From Rhodospirillales bacterium (lineage in GTDB: Bacteria > Pseudomonadota > Alphaproteobacteria > Rhodospirillales > Casp-alpha2): a stretch of 46,780 bases of DNA. How positions within the stretch are numbered: position 1 is the stretch's first letter; the number at the start of each line of letters is the position of its first letter. This document shows, piece after piece, positions 7,262 to 15,984 of this stretch. A program made the position numbers and the translations under genes. Under the pieces are notes generated by a model, which did no database searches, was not told the origin of the DNA, and was given only the letters and a program-made list of their open reading frames with translations. The stretch lies in the NCBI GenBank assembly GCA_018662225.1, contig JABJGO010000056.1, forward strand, positions 1-46,780, in the 5' to 3' direction.

Positions 7262-8785
7262 ATGGCAAAAGCCGCAAAGAAACCTGCTAAGAAGAAAGCG
7301 CCAAGCGCTGGCAAGACAGATCTGGAGCGTCACGTAAACGCACCCGGTCGTGACAAACTCGTCAAAGACGTTCGCAAGAAAATTAATGAACTGGATATTA
7401 CCTATATTTATTTCCAGTTTGTCTCTGTCACCGGTCGTATCGTCGGTAAGGGTATTCCCGCTGATCACTGGGAAGCTGTTTCCAAAAAAGGCTTCCAGCT
7501 GGTTTATGGCTCAACCGCCAACCTGTTCACCGATCGCCACGGCGATTACATCGGTTACGGTCCAGAAGCTTCCGAGCTTGTTGGTATTGCCGATCCTGAA
7601 ACATTTGTTCAGTTGCCCTGGGACAAGCGCGTCGCTCGCGTCTTTTGTACCTTGTTCCGTAATCGCGAAGAAGAGGTCGATCCCGGTGGTGCACTGACGT
7701 CTGATTGTCGCGGCAACTTGCGCCGGATTGCAGCAGATTTCAAAGCCAAGCACGGTATGGAAATGCGTTGTGGTACCGAGCCAGAAATGATGTGGCTGAA
7801 AAAAGGTGAAGATGGCCTGCCTGAAGGCGGTTTCTCCAAGCCTAACTGTTACCACATTGATCAGTTCGAAAGCCTGCGCCCTGCCTTTATGAAGGTTATC
7901 GAGTATTCGCAAGCTATGGGCCTCGACATGATCCAGGGTGATCACGAAGATGCGCCAGGCCAGTTGGAATTGAACTGGATGTATGATGATGTTCTGCGTA
8001 ATGCGGATCGTCTGACCACATACCGTCAGATTTGTGCGCAAGTGGCGCGTGAAATGGGTATGATTGCCTGCTTCATGACCAAACCATTCATGGGCGTTTC
8101 AGCATCAGGTTGTCACCACAACGTTTCCTTATGGAGTGGTGGCAAGGATGTTGTCGTTAACACCCCCCATACCAAGAGCAAACCAGGTTTGGACGGCGCG
8201 TACATGTACCGCCAGGGCGGCAAGAACCACTTCATGCCCGAACCCAAGATCGACAAACGCAAGCCCGGCCCCATTGGTTTGAAATCCATCGGTGGCGCCA
8301 TGGCCCATCTGGACGCTCTGACATCGCTGGGTTCTTCAACGGTGAACTCTTATCGCCGTTTGTGGGATACGGGTTTCTGGGCACCGGTCTTTGCTGACTG
8401 GGGTTACCAGAACCGGACCTGCGCGTTGAGAATTTCTGCACCGGGCCGTTTCGAATATCGCTCTGTGGATTCCATGGTGAACCCCTACCTCATGGGTGGT
8501 GCACTGATCAAAGCCTTTGAAGATGGCATTGTTAACGACCTGGATCCGGGTGAAGCAGAAGAACGCAACATCTATCAGGCTATCGAAGCCGGTAAGCAGG
8601 TCAAGAAGCTGCCAATGTCTCTTGGTGAAGCCCTTGTTAGCCTGTCAAAGGATGAGGTCATCAAATCGGCATTGCCAGGTGATATGTACCGTGTCTTTGA
8701 GCATTACAAACGGGATGAATGGGAAACCTTTATGGCTACCGTGACCGATTGGGATCTCAACACCTATTGGGATTGTTTGCCCTAA
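7262..8785 (+). CDS. Glutamine synthetase family protein (GlnT/GmaS-like, type III-related)
   Basis: 507 residues from the ATG at 7262, which has AAGGGAGGT upstream. An N-terminal Lys/Ala-rich tail (residues 2-19) precedes the beta-grasp domain and the catalytic domain: GTEPEMMW and GDHEDAPGQLELN hold metal-binding Glu residues, and SGCHHNVSLW the ATP/metal His. The family ligates ammonia, or methylamine in gamma-glutamylmethylamide synthetase, to glutamate using ATP. At 507 residues it is longer than usual GlnT/GmaS (about 435-445). It is followed by glxBCD homologues, as in rhizobial glnT-glx and methylotroph gmaS/mgs loci. Which amine it uses cannot be read from the sequence. Confidence 0.9.
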   Translation: MAKAAKKPAKKKAPSAGKTDLERHVNAPGRDKLVKDVRKKINELDITYIYFQFVSVTGRIVGKGIPADHWEAVSKKGFQLVYGSTANLFTDRHGDYIGYGPEASELVGIADPETFVQLPWDKRVARVFCTLFRNREEEVDPGGALTSDCRGNLRRIAADFKAKHGMEMRCGTEPEMMWLKKGEDGLPEGGFSKPNCYHIDQFESLRPAFMKVIEYSQAMGLDMIQGDHEDAPGQLELNWMYDDVLRNADRLTTYRQICAQVAREMGMIACFMTKPFMGVSASGCHHNVSLWSGGKDVVVNTPHTKSKPGLDGAYMYRQGGKNHFMPEPKIDKRKPGPIGLKSIGGAMAHLDALTSLGSSTVNSYRRLWDTGFWAPVFADWGYQNRTCALRISAPGRFEYRSVDSMVNPYLMGGALIKAFEDGIVNDLDPGEAEERNIYQAIEAGKQVKKLPMSLGEALVSLSKDEVIKSALPGDMYRVFEHYKRDEWETFMATVTDWDLNTYWDCLP

Positions 8786-8800
8786 TAGGAAGCTGTTACC

Positions 8801-8827
8801 GGGGGCAGGTGGTATCTGCCTGCCCCC
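8801..8827 (+). terminator. Hairpin between glutamine synthetase and glxB genes
   Basis: GGGGGCAGG and CCTGCCCCC form a 9-bp GC-rich stem with a 9-nt loop, followed by ATATTTTCG rather than a full T-run. It sits in the 81-bp gap between the two genes and is best read as a partial terminator or mRNA-stabilising hairpin that sets different expression levels. Confidence 0.55.
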
Positions 8828-8866
8828 ATATTTTCGTCAACCAGTCATACTACAGGAGTACTGCCA

Positions 8867-9817
8867 ATGTGCGGCATCGCTGGTGTGATCCACCGAGGTA
8901 AGACCTCGGATATTGGATCGGAAATGACGTCTATGCTTACTGCGTTGAAGCATAGGGGTCCGGACTCAACAGGTTTCGCCGTTTACGGAAAGCCTGCGGA
9001 TAATAATAATGAATTCGTCATGCGCTTTAAGGTCGCCGAACAGGAAGACCTGAATAAAGGCTCGAACATTCTTAGCACTATTGCTGAGCGTCGTGCCGCC
9101 GTTAACGGTCGCATGGCAGAGCACAACGCCAAAATCCTTACCGAAGTGGACGCCACGGAATATGCATACCGTTACGCCTTTAGCTTTGATGGTGATGATG
9201 CCGCATTGGAAAAGATGACCCGTTATATTGAGGAACTCGAAGGGGCGGAAATTCTGTCACTTGGTCGTGGCCTCGAACTGGTCAAGGACTTGGGCGATGC
9301 AAACGTGGTTTCCGATCAATACGGTCTCAAAGGTTTCCAGGGCACACATGCTCTTGGCCACACCCGTATGGCAACTGAATCCGATGTGGATATTCGCTCG
9401 GCTCACCCATACTGGGCGTATCCCTACAATGATATTTCCGTCGTTCATAACGGCCAGATCACCAACTACTGGATCATGCGCCGTCAGATGGAATTCAAGG
9501 GCCACCGTTTCCTGTCTAACTGTGATTCAGAGCTGCTGGCTGTGTATACAGCTGACAAGCTGAACGATGGTTACACCCTGGAAGATTCACTCCGTCAGTC
9601 TATTGAAGAAATCGACGGTGTGTTTACCTATGTGGTGGCAACGAAAGATTGCCTCGGCATGGCCAAAGACACCATGGCAGCAAAGCCAATGGTTCTGTTT
9701 GAAAGCGATGATCTTGTCGTTCTGGCATCCGAGGAAGGCGCAATCCGCGCCATGATTCCACACGAGATCGACACGTACGATCCCTATGATGAGGAGGTCC
9801 GGGTATGGCAGGCCTAG
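8867..9817 (+). CDS. Class II glutamine amidotransferase, GlxB/MgsA-like
   Basis: A 316-residue Ntn-hydrolase glutaminase unit. Cys2 directly after the initiator Met is the nucleophile (MCGIAGV), followed by HRGPDSTG, GHTRMATES, the oxyanion region VHNGQITNYW and NCDSE. It corresponds to the N-terminal amidotransferase domain of glutamate synthase, here a separate polypeptide that would release ammonia from glutamine and pass it to the GlxD-like subunit. GGAG 9 nt upstream supports the start. It overlaps the next gene by 13 bp. Confidence 0.92.
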   Translation: MCGIAGVIHRGKTSDIGSEMTSMLTALKHRGPDSTGFAVYGKPADNNNEFVMRFKVAEQEDLNKGSNILSTIAERRAAVNGRMAEHNAKILTEVDATEYAYRYAFSFDGDDAALEKMTRYIEELEGAEILSLGRGLELVKDLGDANVVSDQYGLKGFQGTHALGHTRMATESDVDIRSAHPYWAYPYNDISVVHNGQITNYWIMRRQMEFKGHRFLSNCDSELLAVYTADKLNDGYTLEDSLRQSIEEIDGVFTYVVATKDCLGMAKDTMAAKPMVLFESDDLVVLASEEGAIRAMIPHEIDTYDPYDEEVRVWQA

Positions 9818-10650
9818 AAACTGAAGGTCGTTCGCATGACATGGGGCTGCACAATGAGCAGCTCAGCGGACGCAAAATGCAGACATTTTTTTCTCCGGAT
9901 GATTCGGAGAATGTCGTCTATCCATGGGCATACGATGTGGATTTCAACAAGCGTACTGAAATCGACATGGCTGACCTCACCCCGACTGAGGTGAACATCA
10001 AGATCCGTGAACTCATGGCCGAAGGCTATGGTTCCATCGTGATCAAGAACCCCGGTTCCCGGCATTCCATCGGCGTTGGTATTCTGAACAAGTTGAATAT
10101 CACCTATGAAGGAAGCCTGGGGTATTTCGGATGTGGCTTGATTGATGGTCCAAACGTTCGCATCAACGGTCGTGTTGGCTGGTCATGTGCTGAAAACATG
10201 ATGGCTGGTACTGTGGTTGTCGAAAAGAACGCTGGCTCCACATTCGGCGCTGCCATTCGTGGCGGTGATCTGGTCTGTAAAGGTAGCGTCGGATCGCGTA
10301 CCGGCATCGACCAGAAGGGCGGTTCCATCATCGTTGGTGGTGATACCGGTGCCCTGACCGGCTTTATGATGCAGCGTGGCCGTATGGTCTTCTGCGGCAA
10401 TGCAGGCAAGAACCTGGGTGATTCCATGTATGACGGCACCATCTTTGTTGGTGGCGAAATTCAGTCGCTTGGTGTTGATGCTGTTCATGGTGAACTCAAT
10501 GACGTGGATCGTGCCTGGCTGACCCGCAAATTGAAGCTGTATGACATGCTTCCCGAAAAGGGCGTGGATCACTTCACCAAAATCGTCGCTGGTCGCCAGT
10601 TGTGGAACTACGACAACCTTGAGCCGCACGAAAAGAAAATCGTGCTGTAA
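9805..10650 (+). CDS. GXGXG-domain protein, GlxC/MgsB-like glutamate synthase subunit
   Basis: 281 residues corresponding to the C-terminal beta-helix domain of glutamate synthase as a stand-alone subunit. The repeated G-G-x3-G turns are clear (GGDLVCKGSVGSRTG, GGSIIVGGDTGALTG, GTIFVGGEI). In GltS this right-handed helix is structural and joins the amidotransferase and FMN domains. It overlaps glxB by 13 bp and is 30 bp ahead of glxD, so stoichiometric expression is expected. The N-terminal 60 residues are less typical and may contact the partner subunits. Confidence 0.9.
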   Translation: MAGLETEGRSHDMGLHNEQLSGRKMQTFFSPDDSENVVYPWAYDVDFNKRTEIDMADLTPTEVNIKIRELMAEGYGSIVIKNPGSRHSIGVGILNKLNITYEGSLGYFGCGLIDGPNVRINGRVGWSCAENMMAGTVVVEKNAGSTFGAAIRGGDLVCKGSVGSRTGIDQKGGSIIVGGDTGALTGFMMQRGRMVFCGNAGKNLGDSMYDGTIFVGGEIQSLGVDAVHGELNDVDRAWLTRKLKLYDMLPEKGVDHFTKIVAGRQLWNYDNLEPHEKKIVL

Positions 10651-10680
10651 GCGTCACATCTAGATTAGAGGATAAAAAAT

Positions 10681-12036
10681 ATGTCAGATAATTCGACAAA
10701 AGACCTCGGTCGCGATGTAACGCGACTAGGCAACAGCTTCGTTTTCCCACCCGCCGTCATTGATGATATTCACATCAAATCGGAATTGGGTCGCTACCGT
10801 ATGCGCGGTATGTCCCTGTTCAAGAAAATCCCACACTGGGATGATCTGACGTTCATGCCCGGCACACTGACCCGGTTTGTGATTGAAGGTTACCGTGAAA
10901 AGTGTCTGACCAAGACGATCATTGGCCCGCGTGCCAAGCGCCCGCTTGAACTGGACATTCCTGTCTATATTACAGGTATGAGCTTCGGTGCTTTGTCTTA
11001 CGAGGCAAAAACGGCTCTGGCTCGTGGTGCGACCATGGCCGGCACGGCAACGTGTTCCGGTGAAGGTGGTATGATCCCGGATGAACGTCGTTATTCATCC
11101 AAGTGGTTCTACCAGTGCATTCAGTCACGCTATGGTTTCAACCCCCATCACCTCCAATTGGCCGACGCCTGTGAATTCTTCATTGGTCAGGGCTGTAAAG
11201 TTGGTCTTGGTGGTCACTTGATGGGTCAGAAAGTGACCGATCAGGTTGCCGAAATGCGTTCACTGCCGGCTGGTATCGATCAGCGTTCTCCTGCCCGTCA
11301 CCCTGATTGGCTGGGACCTGATGATCTTGCCCTGAAAATCAACGAAATTCGTGAAGCAACCAACGGCGAGATTCCGATCCAGCTGAAGCTGGGTGCTGCG
11401 CGTGTTTATGATGATGTTCGTATGGCCGTGAAAACCGATCCTGACTCCATCTATATCGATGGTATGGAAGGCTCAACCGGCGCTGGTCCTCACCTGGCAA
11501 CCGAAGAAACCGGTGTCCCCGGCATGGCGGCGATCCGTCAGGCTCGTAAGGCTATCGATGATCTCGGCAAACGCGGTGAAATCAGTCTGGTTTATGCTGG
11601 TGGTATTCGTAACGGTGGTGACGTGGCAAAAGCTATGGCCCTTGGTGCGGATGCAATCGCAATTGGTCATTCAGCCATGATGGCGTTGAACTGTAACAAG
11701 CAGACGCCAGAAGCGGATTATCCAAAAGAAGTGGGTGCCGAGCCCGGATATTGCTATCACTGCCACACGGGTCGTTGCCCGGTTGGTGTTGCCACGCAGG
11801 ATCCGGAATTGCGCAAACGCCTCGACCCGGATGCCGCTGCTGAACGCGTGTACAACTTCCTGCATACGCTGACCATCGAAGCTCAAATGATGGCCCGTGC
11901 TTGCGGTAAAACCAACGTTCACAGTCTGGAGCCGGAAGATCTGGCAGCCCTGACCATGGAATCATCTGCCATGGCCGGTGTGCCACTTGCCGGTACCGAA
12001 CACACAGTCGGCGTCCCCGACTATCACCGTCTTTAA
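10681..12036 (+). CDS. FMN-binding glutamate synthase-family protein, GlxD/MgsC-like
   Basis: 451 residues forming the synthase (FMN TIM-barrel) part of a split glutamate synthase. Signatures include the phosphate-binding VYAGGIRNGGDVAKAMALGA and an Fe-S motif CYHCHTGRC (Cys358, 361, 366) followed by PVGVATQDP. In GltS this domain aminates 2-oxoglutarate; in the homologous MgsABC complex it makes N-methylglutamate from methylamine and glutamate. The flanking glutamine synthetase and glxB/glxC genes make the operon complete for either role, but the mgdABCD dehydrogenase genes expected in a methylamine pathway are absent from the window. Confidence 0.92.
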   Translation: MSDNSTKDLGRDVTRLGNSFVFPPAVIDDIHIKSELGRYRMRGMSLFKKIPHWDDLTFMPGTLTRFVIEGYREKCLTKTIIGPRAKRPLELDIPVYITGMSFGALSYEAKTALARGATMAGTATCSGEGGMIPDERRYSSKWFYQCIQSRYGFNPHHLQLADACEFFIGQGCKVGLGGHLMGQKVTDQVAEMRSLPAGIDQRSPARHPDWLGPDDLALKINEIREATNGEIPIQLKLGAARVYDDVRMAVKTDPDSIYIDGMEGSTGAGPHLATEETGVPGMAAIRQARKAIDDLGKRGEISLVYAGGIRNGGDVAKAMALGADAIAIGHSAMMALNCNKQTPEADYPKEVGAEPGYCYHCHTGRCPVGVATQDPELRKRLDPDAAAERVYNFLHTLTIEAQMMARACGKTNVHSLEPEDLAALTMESSAMAGVPLAGTEHTVGVPDYHRL

Positions 12037-12051
12037 AAGGAGAACTGACAG

Positions 12052-12465
12052 ATGGCTGGAACATCCTATAAAGGATCAGAAATCACCGATGTCGATCAGT
12101 TCATCAATGATGAAGATGGATTGGCTTCGGATCGTGAAAAGGAAATCGGACAACACATCGGTTATCGCTATGATGTGAATTTGGTTCCTGATTATGACCG
12201 CATCACGCCTTATCTCACCCGTTACATGGAAACCATGGGGTGGGATGACCTGAACTGGCTCGAAGACATCCACATGGGCTATGAAGAAGGTCGCCCGGCT
12301 GTGTTTGATCGTAACATCAATGGTTGGGTGTCTATCCCCGAAGATGTTGTGATGCCTGACAACCAGCAGGACCGCGACATGGTTGCGCGGGAAATGCTGC
12401 TCAAATTTCAAATGTCTCCGAACCACCCATTGGTGCAGCTTCGGGACGCTTATCGGAAATTTTAG
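12052..12465 (+). CDS. Conserved-looking hypothetical protein at the end of the glx operon
   Basis: 137 residues, 15 bp after glxD and preceded by AAAGGAG, so clearly in the operon. I do not recognise a family. It is acidic, soluble, without signal peptide, Cys residues or membrane segments, and rich in Asp, Tyr, Met and Trp: GYRYDVNLVPDYDRITPYL, METMGWDDLNWLEDIHMGYEEG, then SIPEDVVMPDNQQDRDMVAREML and HPLVQLRDAY. Codon use matches its neighbours. Its position suggests a small accessory subunit or regulator of the split glutamate synthase or the glutamine synthetase; this is inference from linkage. Confidence 0.85.
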   Translation: MAGTSYKGSEITDVDQFINDEDGLASDREKEIGQHIGYRYDVNLVPDYDRITPYLTRYMETMGWDDLNWLEDIHMGYEEGRPAVFDRNINGWVSIPEDVVMPDNQQDRDMVAREMLLKFQMSPNHPLVQLRDAYRKF

Positions 12466-12540
12466 GGTCTAAAGAAAACCCTGAGCAAATGGTTTCATTT
12501 GCGACGAAATACTGACTACCTGATACAACCAAAAACTTAC

Positions 12541-12570
12541 CCCCGGTCAGCTTGCTGGCCGGGGTTTTTT
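12541..12570 (+). terminator. Rho-independent terminator of the glutamine synthetase-glx operon
   Basis: CCCCGGTCAGC and GCTGGCCGGGG pair (one G-U) around a short loop and are followed by TTTTTT, 75 bp after the last operon gene. Confidence 0.9.
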
Positions 12571-12711
12571 GTGGGGTTGGATGATTATTCGCTTCCCAGA
12601 AGTATCTAATCTATGCTTGGCCAGAACCACCACCACCACCACTGTATTTCTACGCTTGGCAAAATTCCTGACGCGGATTTCAGTTTTCGACGCTCATCAA
12701 GGAGGCAAAAC

Positions 12712-13083
12712 ATGGATGATTATGATGCGATCAAGGACACCATCGGTCATTATTTCGAAGGAGTTCGGACCAAGGATCGCACCCGGCTGGAACGGGCTTT
12801 CACCGTGGATATCGCCCACATCAAAGGATACGCGAAAAACCAGAGCGGCGACCTCGAATTATGGAGCCTCCCGATAAAGGATATGATTGATGTTTGGGTC
12901 TCGGATGATGCCCCGCCACCCAACCGGGATTATGGCAAAATTCTTTCCATCCAAATTTATAGTGATATCGCAGCTACGGCGCTCTTCGATTGTTCAGGTG
13001 TTTATCTCGATACTTTTCATATGATCAAATTCAATGGCGAATGGCGTATCACCGACAAGTTCTATGTCGATTATCAGGCATGA
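12712..13083 (+). CDS. NTF2-like (SnoaL/lumazine-binding type) protein
   Basis: 123 residues from the ATG at 12712, which has AAGGAGG 7 nt upstream; a longer frame opening at 12613 reads through a CAC repeat and is not credible. The fold signature is IKDTIGHYFEGVRTKDRTRLERAF, an alternating beta half (DYGKILSIQIYSDIAATALFDC) and FHMIKFNGEWRITDKFYV, typical of putative lumazine-binding NTF2-like proteins. These are small ligand-binding or enzyme scaffolds; no catalytic residue can be assigned. It appears to be a single-gene unit between the glx terminator and the convergent kinase gene. Confidence 0.83.
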   Translation: MDDYDAIKDTIGHYFEGVRTKDRTRLERAFTVDIAHIKGYAKNQSGDLELWSLPIKDMIDVWVSDDAPPPNRDYGKILSIQIYSDIAATALFDCSGVYLDTFHMIKFNGEWRITDKFYVDYQA

Positions 13084-13202
13084 AACCGGCGCTATTTTAA
13101 CCTCTTGAATAATCGGGATACCAACCAATTTCGTTATGGGCAGGATTCTCTGATTATCCACTTCTAGCGACAAGCGGAAGTTTATTGGGTTTTAAATTCC
13201 AG

Positions 13203-15176
13203 TTAAGTTTCACTGTTCGGGAGCGTTACTGTGACGGTGGTGCCCTTGTCCACGATACTCTCAATTTCAAGTGTACCGTCATGGAGCTCTACCAGTGAAT
13301 TGGCGATCGATAACCCAAGCCCCCAACCATCGACGGATTTATGGGGGTTTTGCTCCCCTCTTACAAAGGGATCGGTAAGTTTTGGAATTTTCTCAGCAGG
13401 TATACCTATTCCGGTATCAGTAACCTTGAAGGTGGTTTGCTCGCTCGACGCCGTCACAGATAATGTGATTTTGCCGCCCTCCGCCGTGAACTTGGTAGAG
13501 TTCGAAAGCAAATTAAGAAGAATTTGTCTAATTGCCCTTCTATCGGCGTAAAAGGACGGAAGCTTATCAAGCTTGTTTATGACCAATTCGATGCCTTTGG
13601 ACTCCATGTTTTCTGCAATGAATTTCGTGCAGTCCTGGACAGTATCACTTATGGAAAGTTGCTCTTTTACCAGGGAATGTTTGCCCGCTTCGATGGTGGA
13701 AATGTCGAGAAGATCGTTCACCAATTCCAGGAGGTGTTCACCGCTGGCATTGATATCTTTGGCATATTCCCGGGTTTTTTCCTTCCCGGTTGGACCGAGG
13801 TACTGCCCGCTCAGAATTTCGGAAAAGCCGAGTATCGCGTTCAAGGGTGTGCGAAGTTCATGGCTCATGGTCGCCAAAAACTCAGACTTTGCCTGATTTG
13901 CCTGCTCCGCATTCACGAGTGCGCGGCGTAGGTCCTCCTCCGCTCGCTTGCGCTCCGTTATGTCTTGTACAATGGCAACAAACACGGCGGGTGTTTCTGT
14001 CTGCATAACCTCCAGGTGAACTTCCACATCATATGTTGATCCATCTTTACGCTGGTGAACGGTTTCAAAGACAATTTTTTCTTCGCTACCATCACGCAAT
14101 GGCCTTATAAGTTCATCAAACTCATGGCGGGGGATATTTGGCTTTATATCACTTGCTGTTAATTCCTCTAGTTCCTCCATTGTATATCCGAGGTTGATCT
14201 GTGCGCCGCGATTGACCTGGATGAATTTCAATGTCTGAGAATCGAACGTGTAGATTTCATTGAGCGATCGATCAACGATCCGCCCAAGCCGAGTGTTGAG
14301 AATCTCCGCTTGTCTATGATCGGTGACGTCTCGCCCGACGGACTGGATTTCGACGAGCCGTCCCTGCTCATTGAAAACAGCGCGGTCGATCCAGTGAACC
14401 CACCGGAATTCGTCGTCGAAACGGAGAATCAGTTGCTCATGCTCTTTGCGATTGTTATCGGGCGTGAAGCTGGCAATGGTGGTCTTGAACTCGCCCCTGT
14501 GGTTCTCATGAATGGCGTTATAAAGACTTACACTGGTCAACTTATCATCGGTTTCACCCAGAAACTTACTGTATGCTCCGTTGATAAACGTCCGCGTACC
14601 GTCAGGGGTGAACCGGCTAATAAATTCGGACTGATCCTCGACAATGCCTTGATAGAGAGTCTGGCTCTTTTGCAGCGCGTTCGTACGTTCCTCGATTTTT
14701 TCCTCTAGGGTGGCGTGGGCCTTTTGTAAATTTTCCTCGACTAGTTTTTGTTCGGTGATATCGGTGCGAACGATTAATGTGCCACCATCCCTGGTTTCAT
14801 AATCCCGTGTCTGCATCCAGCGACCGTCCCGGTGCTGATGTATGATCGTCTCGCCGGGGGTTCGGAACCGGGCCAACCGGGCGCGAATCCACGTCTCAAG
14901 ATCGTGCGTTTCGGTGGCCACCAACCCACGCTCGGCGCTGGAACGGCAAAACTCGGGGAAGGTCATGGTGGGCACAAGCAAATCGGCGATCTCGGAGAAC
15001 GCGTCCCGGTAGCGGGTGTTACAGAAAACGAACCGTTCGTCCTTGTCCCACAGGATGACGCCCTCGGATATGCTCTCGATGGCATCGTGCAACTGCTCCT
15101 CAGTTGCGCCGACTGGCTCTCTCGCCTTGCTTGAATCAGAATCAGAGATTGGCTTTCCTCTAATTATAGTGTTCAC
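13203..15176 (-). CDS. Soluble PAS-domain sensor histidine kinase
   Basis: 657 residues with a GTG start; no membrane segment. Domain order: PAS (about 28-145), coiled coil, PAS (about 168-290), PAS (about 295-420), HisKA with the phosphoacceptor in SHELRTPLNAILGFSE, and a HATPase with N box (LLNLLSNSTKF), DTGIGIP and GWGLGLSI. This is a complete cytoplasmic kinase that would phosphorylate an unlinked response regulator, since none is encoded beside it. The PAS ligands are not evident. No strong ribosome site precedes the GTG, so the exact start is less sure than the gene. Confidence 0.93.
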   Translation of the reverse strand: MNTIIRGKPISDSDSSKAREPVGATEEQLHDAIESISEGVILWDKDERFVFCNTRYRDAFSEIADLLVPTMTFPEFCRSSAERGLVATETHDLETWIRARLARFRTPGETIIHQHRDGRWMQTRDYETRDGGTLIVRTDITEQKLVEENLQKAHATLEEKIEERTNALQKSQTLYQGIVEDQSEFISRFTPDGTRTFINGAYSKFLGETDDKLTSVSLYNAIHENHRGEFKTTIASFTPDNNRKEHEQLILRFDDEFRWVHWIDRAVFNEQGRLVEIQSVGRDVTDHRQAEILNTRLGRIVDRSLNEIYTFDSQTLKFIQVNRGAQINLGYTMEELEELTASDIKPNIPRHEFDELIRPLRDGSEEKIVFETVHQRKDGSTYDVEVHLEVMQTETPAVFVAIVQDITERKRAEEDLRRALVNAEQANQAKSEFLATMSHELRTPLNAILGFSEILSGQYLGPTGKEKTREYAKDINASGEHLLELVNDLLDISTIEAGKHSLVKEQLSISDTVQDCTKFIAENMESKGIELVINKLDKLPSFYADRRAIRQILLNLLSNSTKFTAEGGKITLSVTASSEQTTFKVTDTGIGIPAEKIPKLTDPFVRGEQNPHKSVDGWGLGLSIANSLVELHDGTLEIESIVDKGTTVTVTLPNSET

Positions 15177-15389
15177 CGTTATCGACAGAGAAGATAAAAT
15201 CGAATGACCTGGTAGATTCGATAAATATCAAGTCTATGCGTTACTTTATATATAGCATGCTAGTCGCAAGGGCGGTCAATACACTCAAATGACAATGCAG
15301 CTTCGGCGAGCCTAGCTGAAGGCTAAGGTGCCCGTTTTTTATTCCGTTTTTATACTGTGGCCTGTATCCGCACCAGACGGAGAGACGGC

Positions 15390-15920
15390 CTAATATTTGC
15401 CGAGTTTAATCTTGCCCTCAGCAACCTTTTCATAGTCATCATTGGCGAAGATCACGGCGTAAATTTCTGCCTCGTACCTGTTTCCCTTTCCACCGGAACA
15501 GGGCGGAAGATAACCGTCACTACGCCAGTCACCCTTGGCACGGTTCTTTTTTTCAAGCCAAACACCTTCCGGCATATCTTTTGTTCCACCCATGACGGCG
15601 GGTAGCGTAGCAGTCCCTACACCCGGTTGAATATGGAACCCAATCTTGCCATGGCCTCCACCGGACGAAAGCTTGCCATAGCTCTTGTCATTAAATTCAA
15701 CGACAATAGCATTTGCTTCGGACGGAATGCCCGAAACGGTTAATGGCGGCGTCGCACCATTTCCACCAAATTTTTTACAATGTTGACCTTCGGGAACTTT
15801 CTTACCGTCCCATTTTGCATCTGCAAACTCTACGGTAAGCTCACCCGCGAACACGACGCTCGCATTTACGGTAACACTGACTGCTAACAGTAATATGCCA
15901 ATGGTAAATTTCATGAACAT
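15390..15920 (-). CDS. Secreted PEBP/YbhB-YbcL-like protein
   Basis: 176 residues with a signal peptide (MKFTIGILLLAVSVTVNA, cleavage near Ala-Gly about residue 26). The PEBP fold is suggested by CKKFGGNGATPPLTVSGIPSEA, FNDKS, GYLPPCSGGKGNRYEAEIYAV. The family (Raf-kinase-inhibitor-like, phosphatidylethanolamine-binding) has an anion-binding pocket of unclear bacterial function. Here the usual DPDxP-type strand is replaced by NDKSYGKLSSGGGHG, so ligand binding may differ. Two in-frame ATGs two codons apart could each be the start. It appears monocistronic. Confidence 0.75.
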   Translation of the reverse strand: MFMKFTIGILLLAVSVTVNASVVFAGELTVEFADAKWDGKKVPEGQHCKKFGGNGATPPLTVSGIPSEANAIVVEFNDKSYGKLSSGGGHGKIGFHIQPGVGTATLPAVMGGTKDMPEGVWLEKKNRAKGDWRSDGYLPPCSGGKGNRYEAEIYAVIFANDDYEKVAEGKIKLGKY

Positions 15921-15984
15921 GCCTTATCTCCCACAAGTAATGAATTATTTCTTCTCAAAGGAACCCGGCCCCGGACAGCGGCTG

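Noticed and set aside
12613-12711. N-terminal extension with a run of His codons, resembling a His-tag
   Set aside because: It comes from a CAC repeat in the leader; the real start at 12712 has a perfect ribosome site and gives a normal NTF2-like length.
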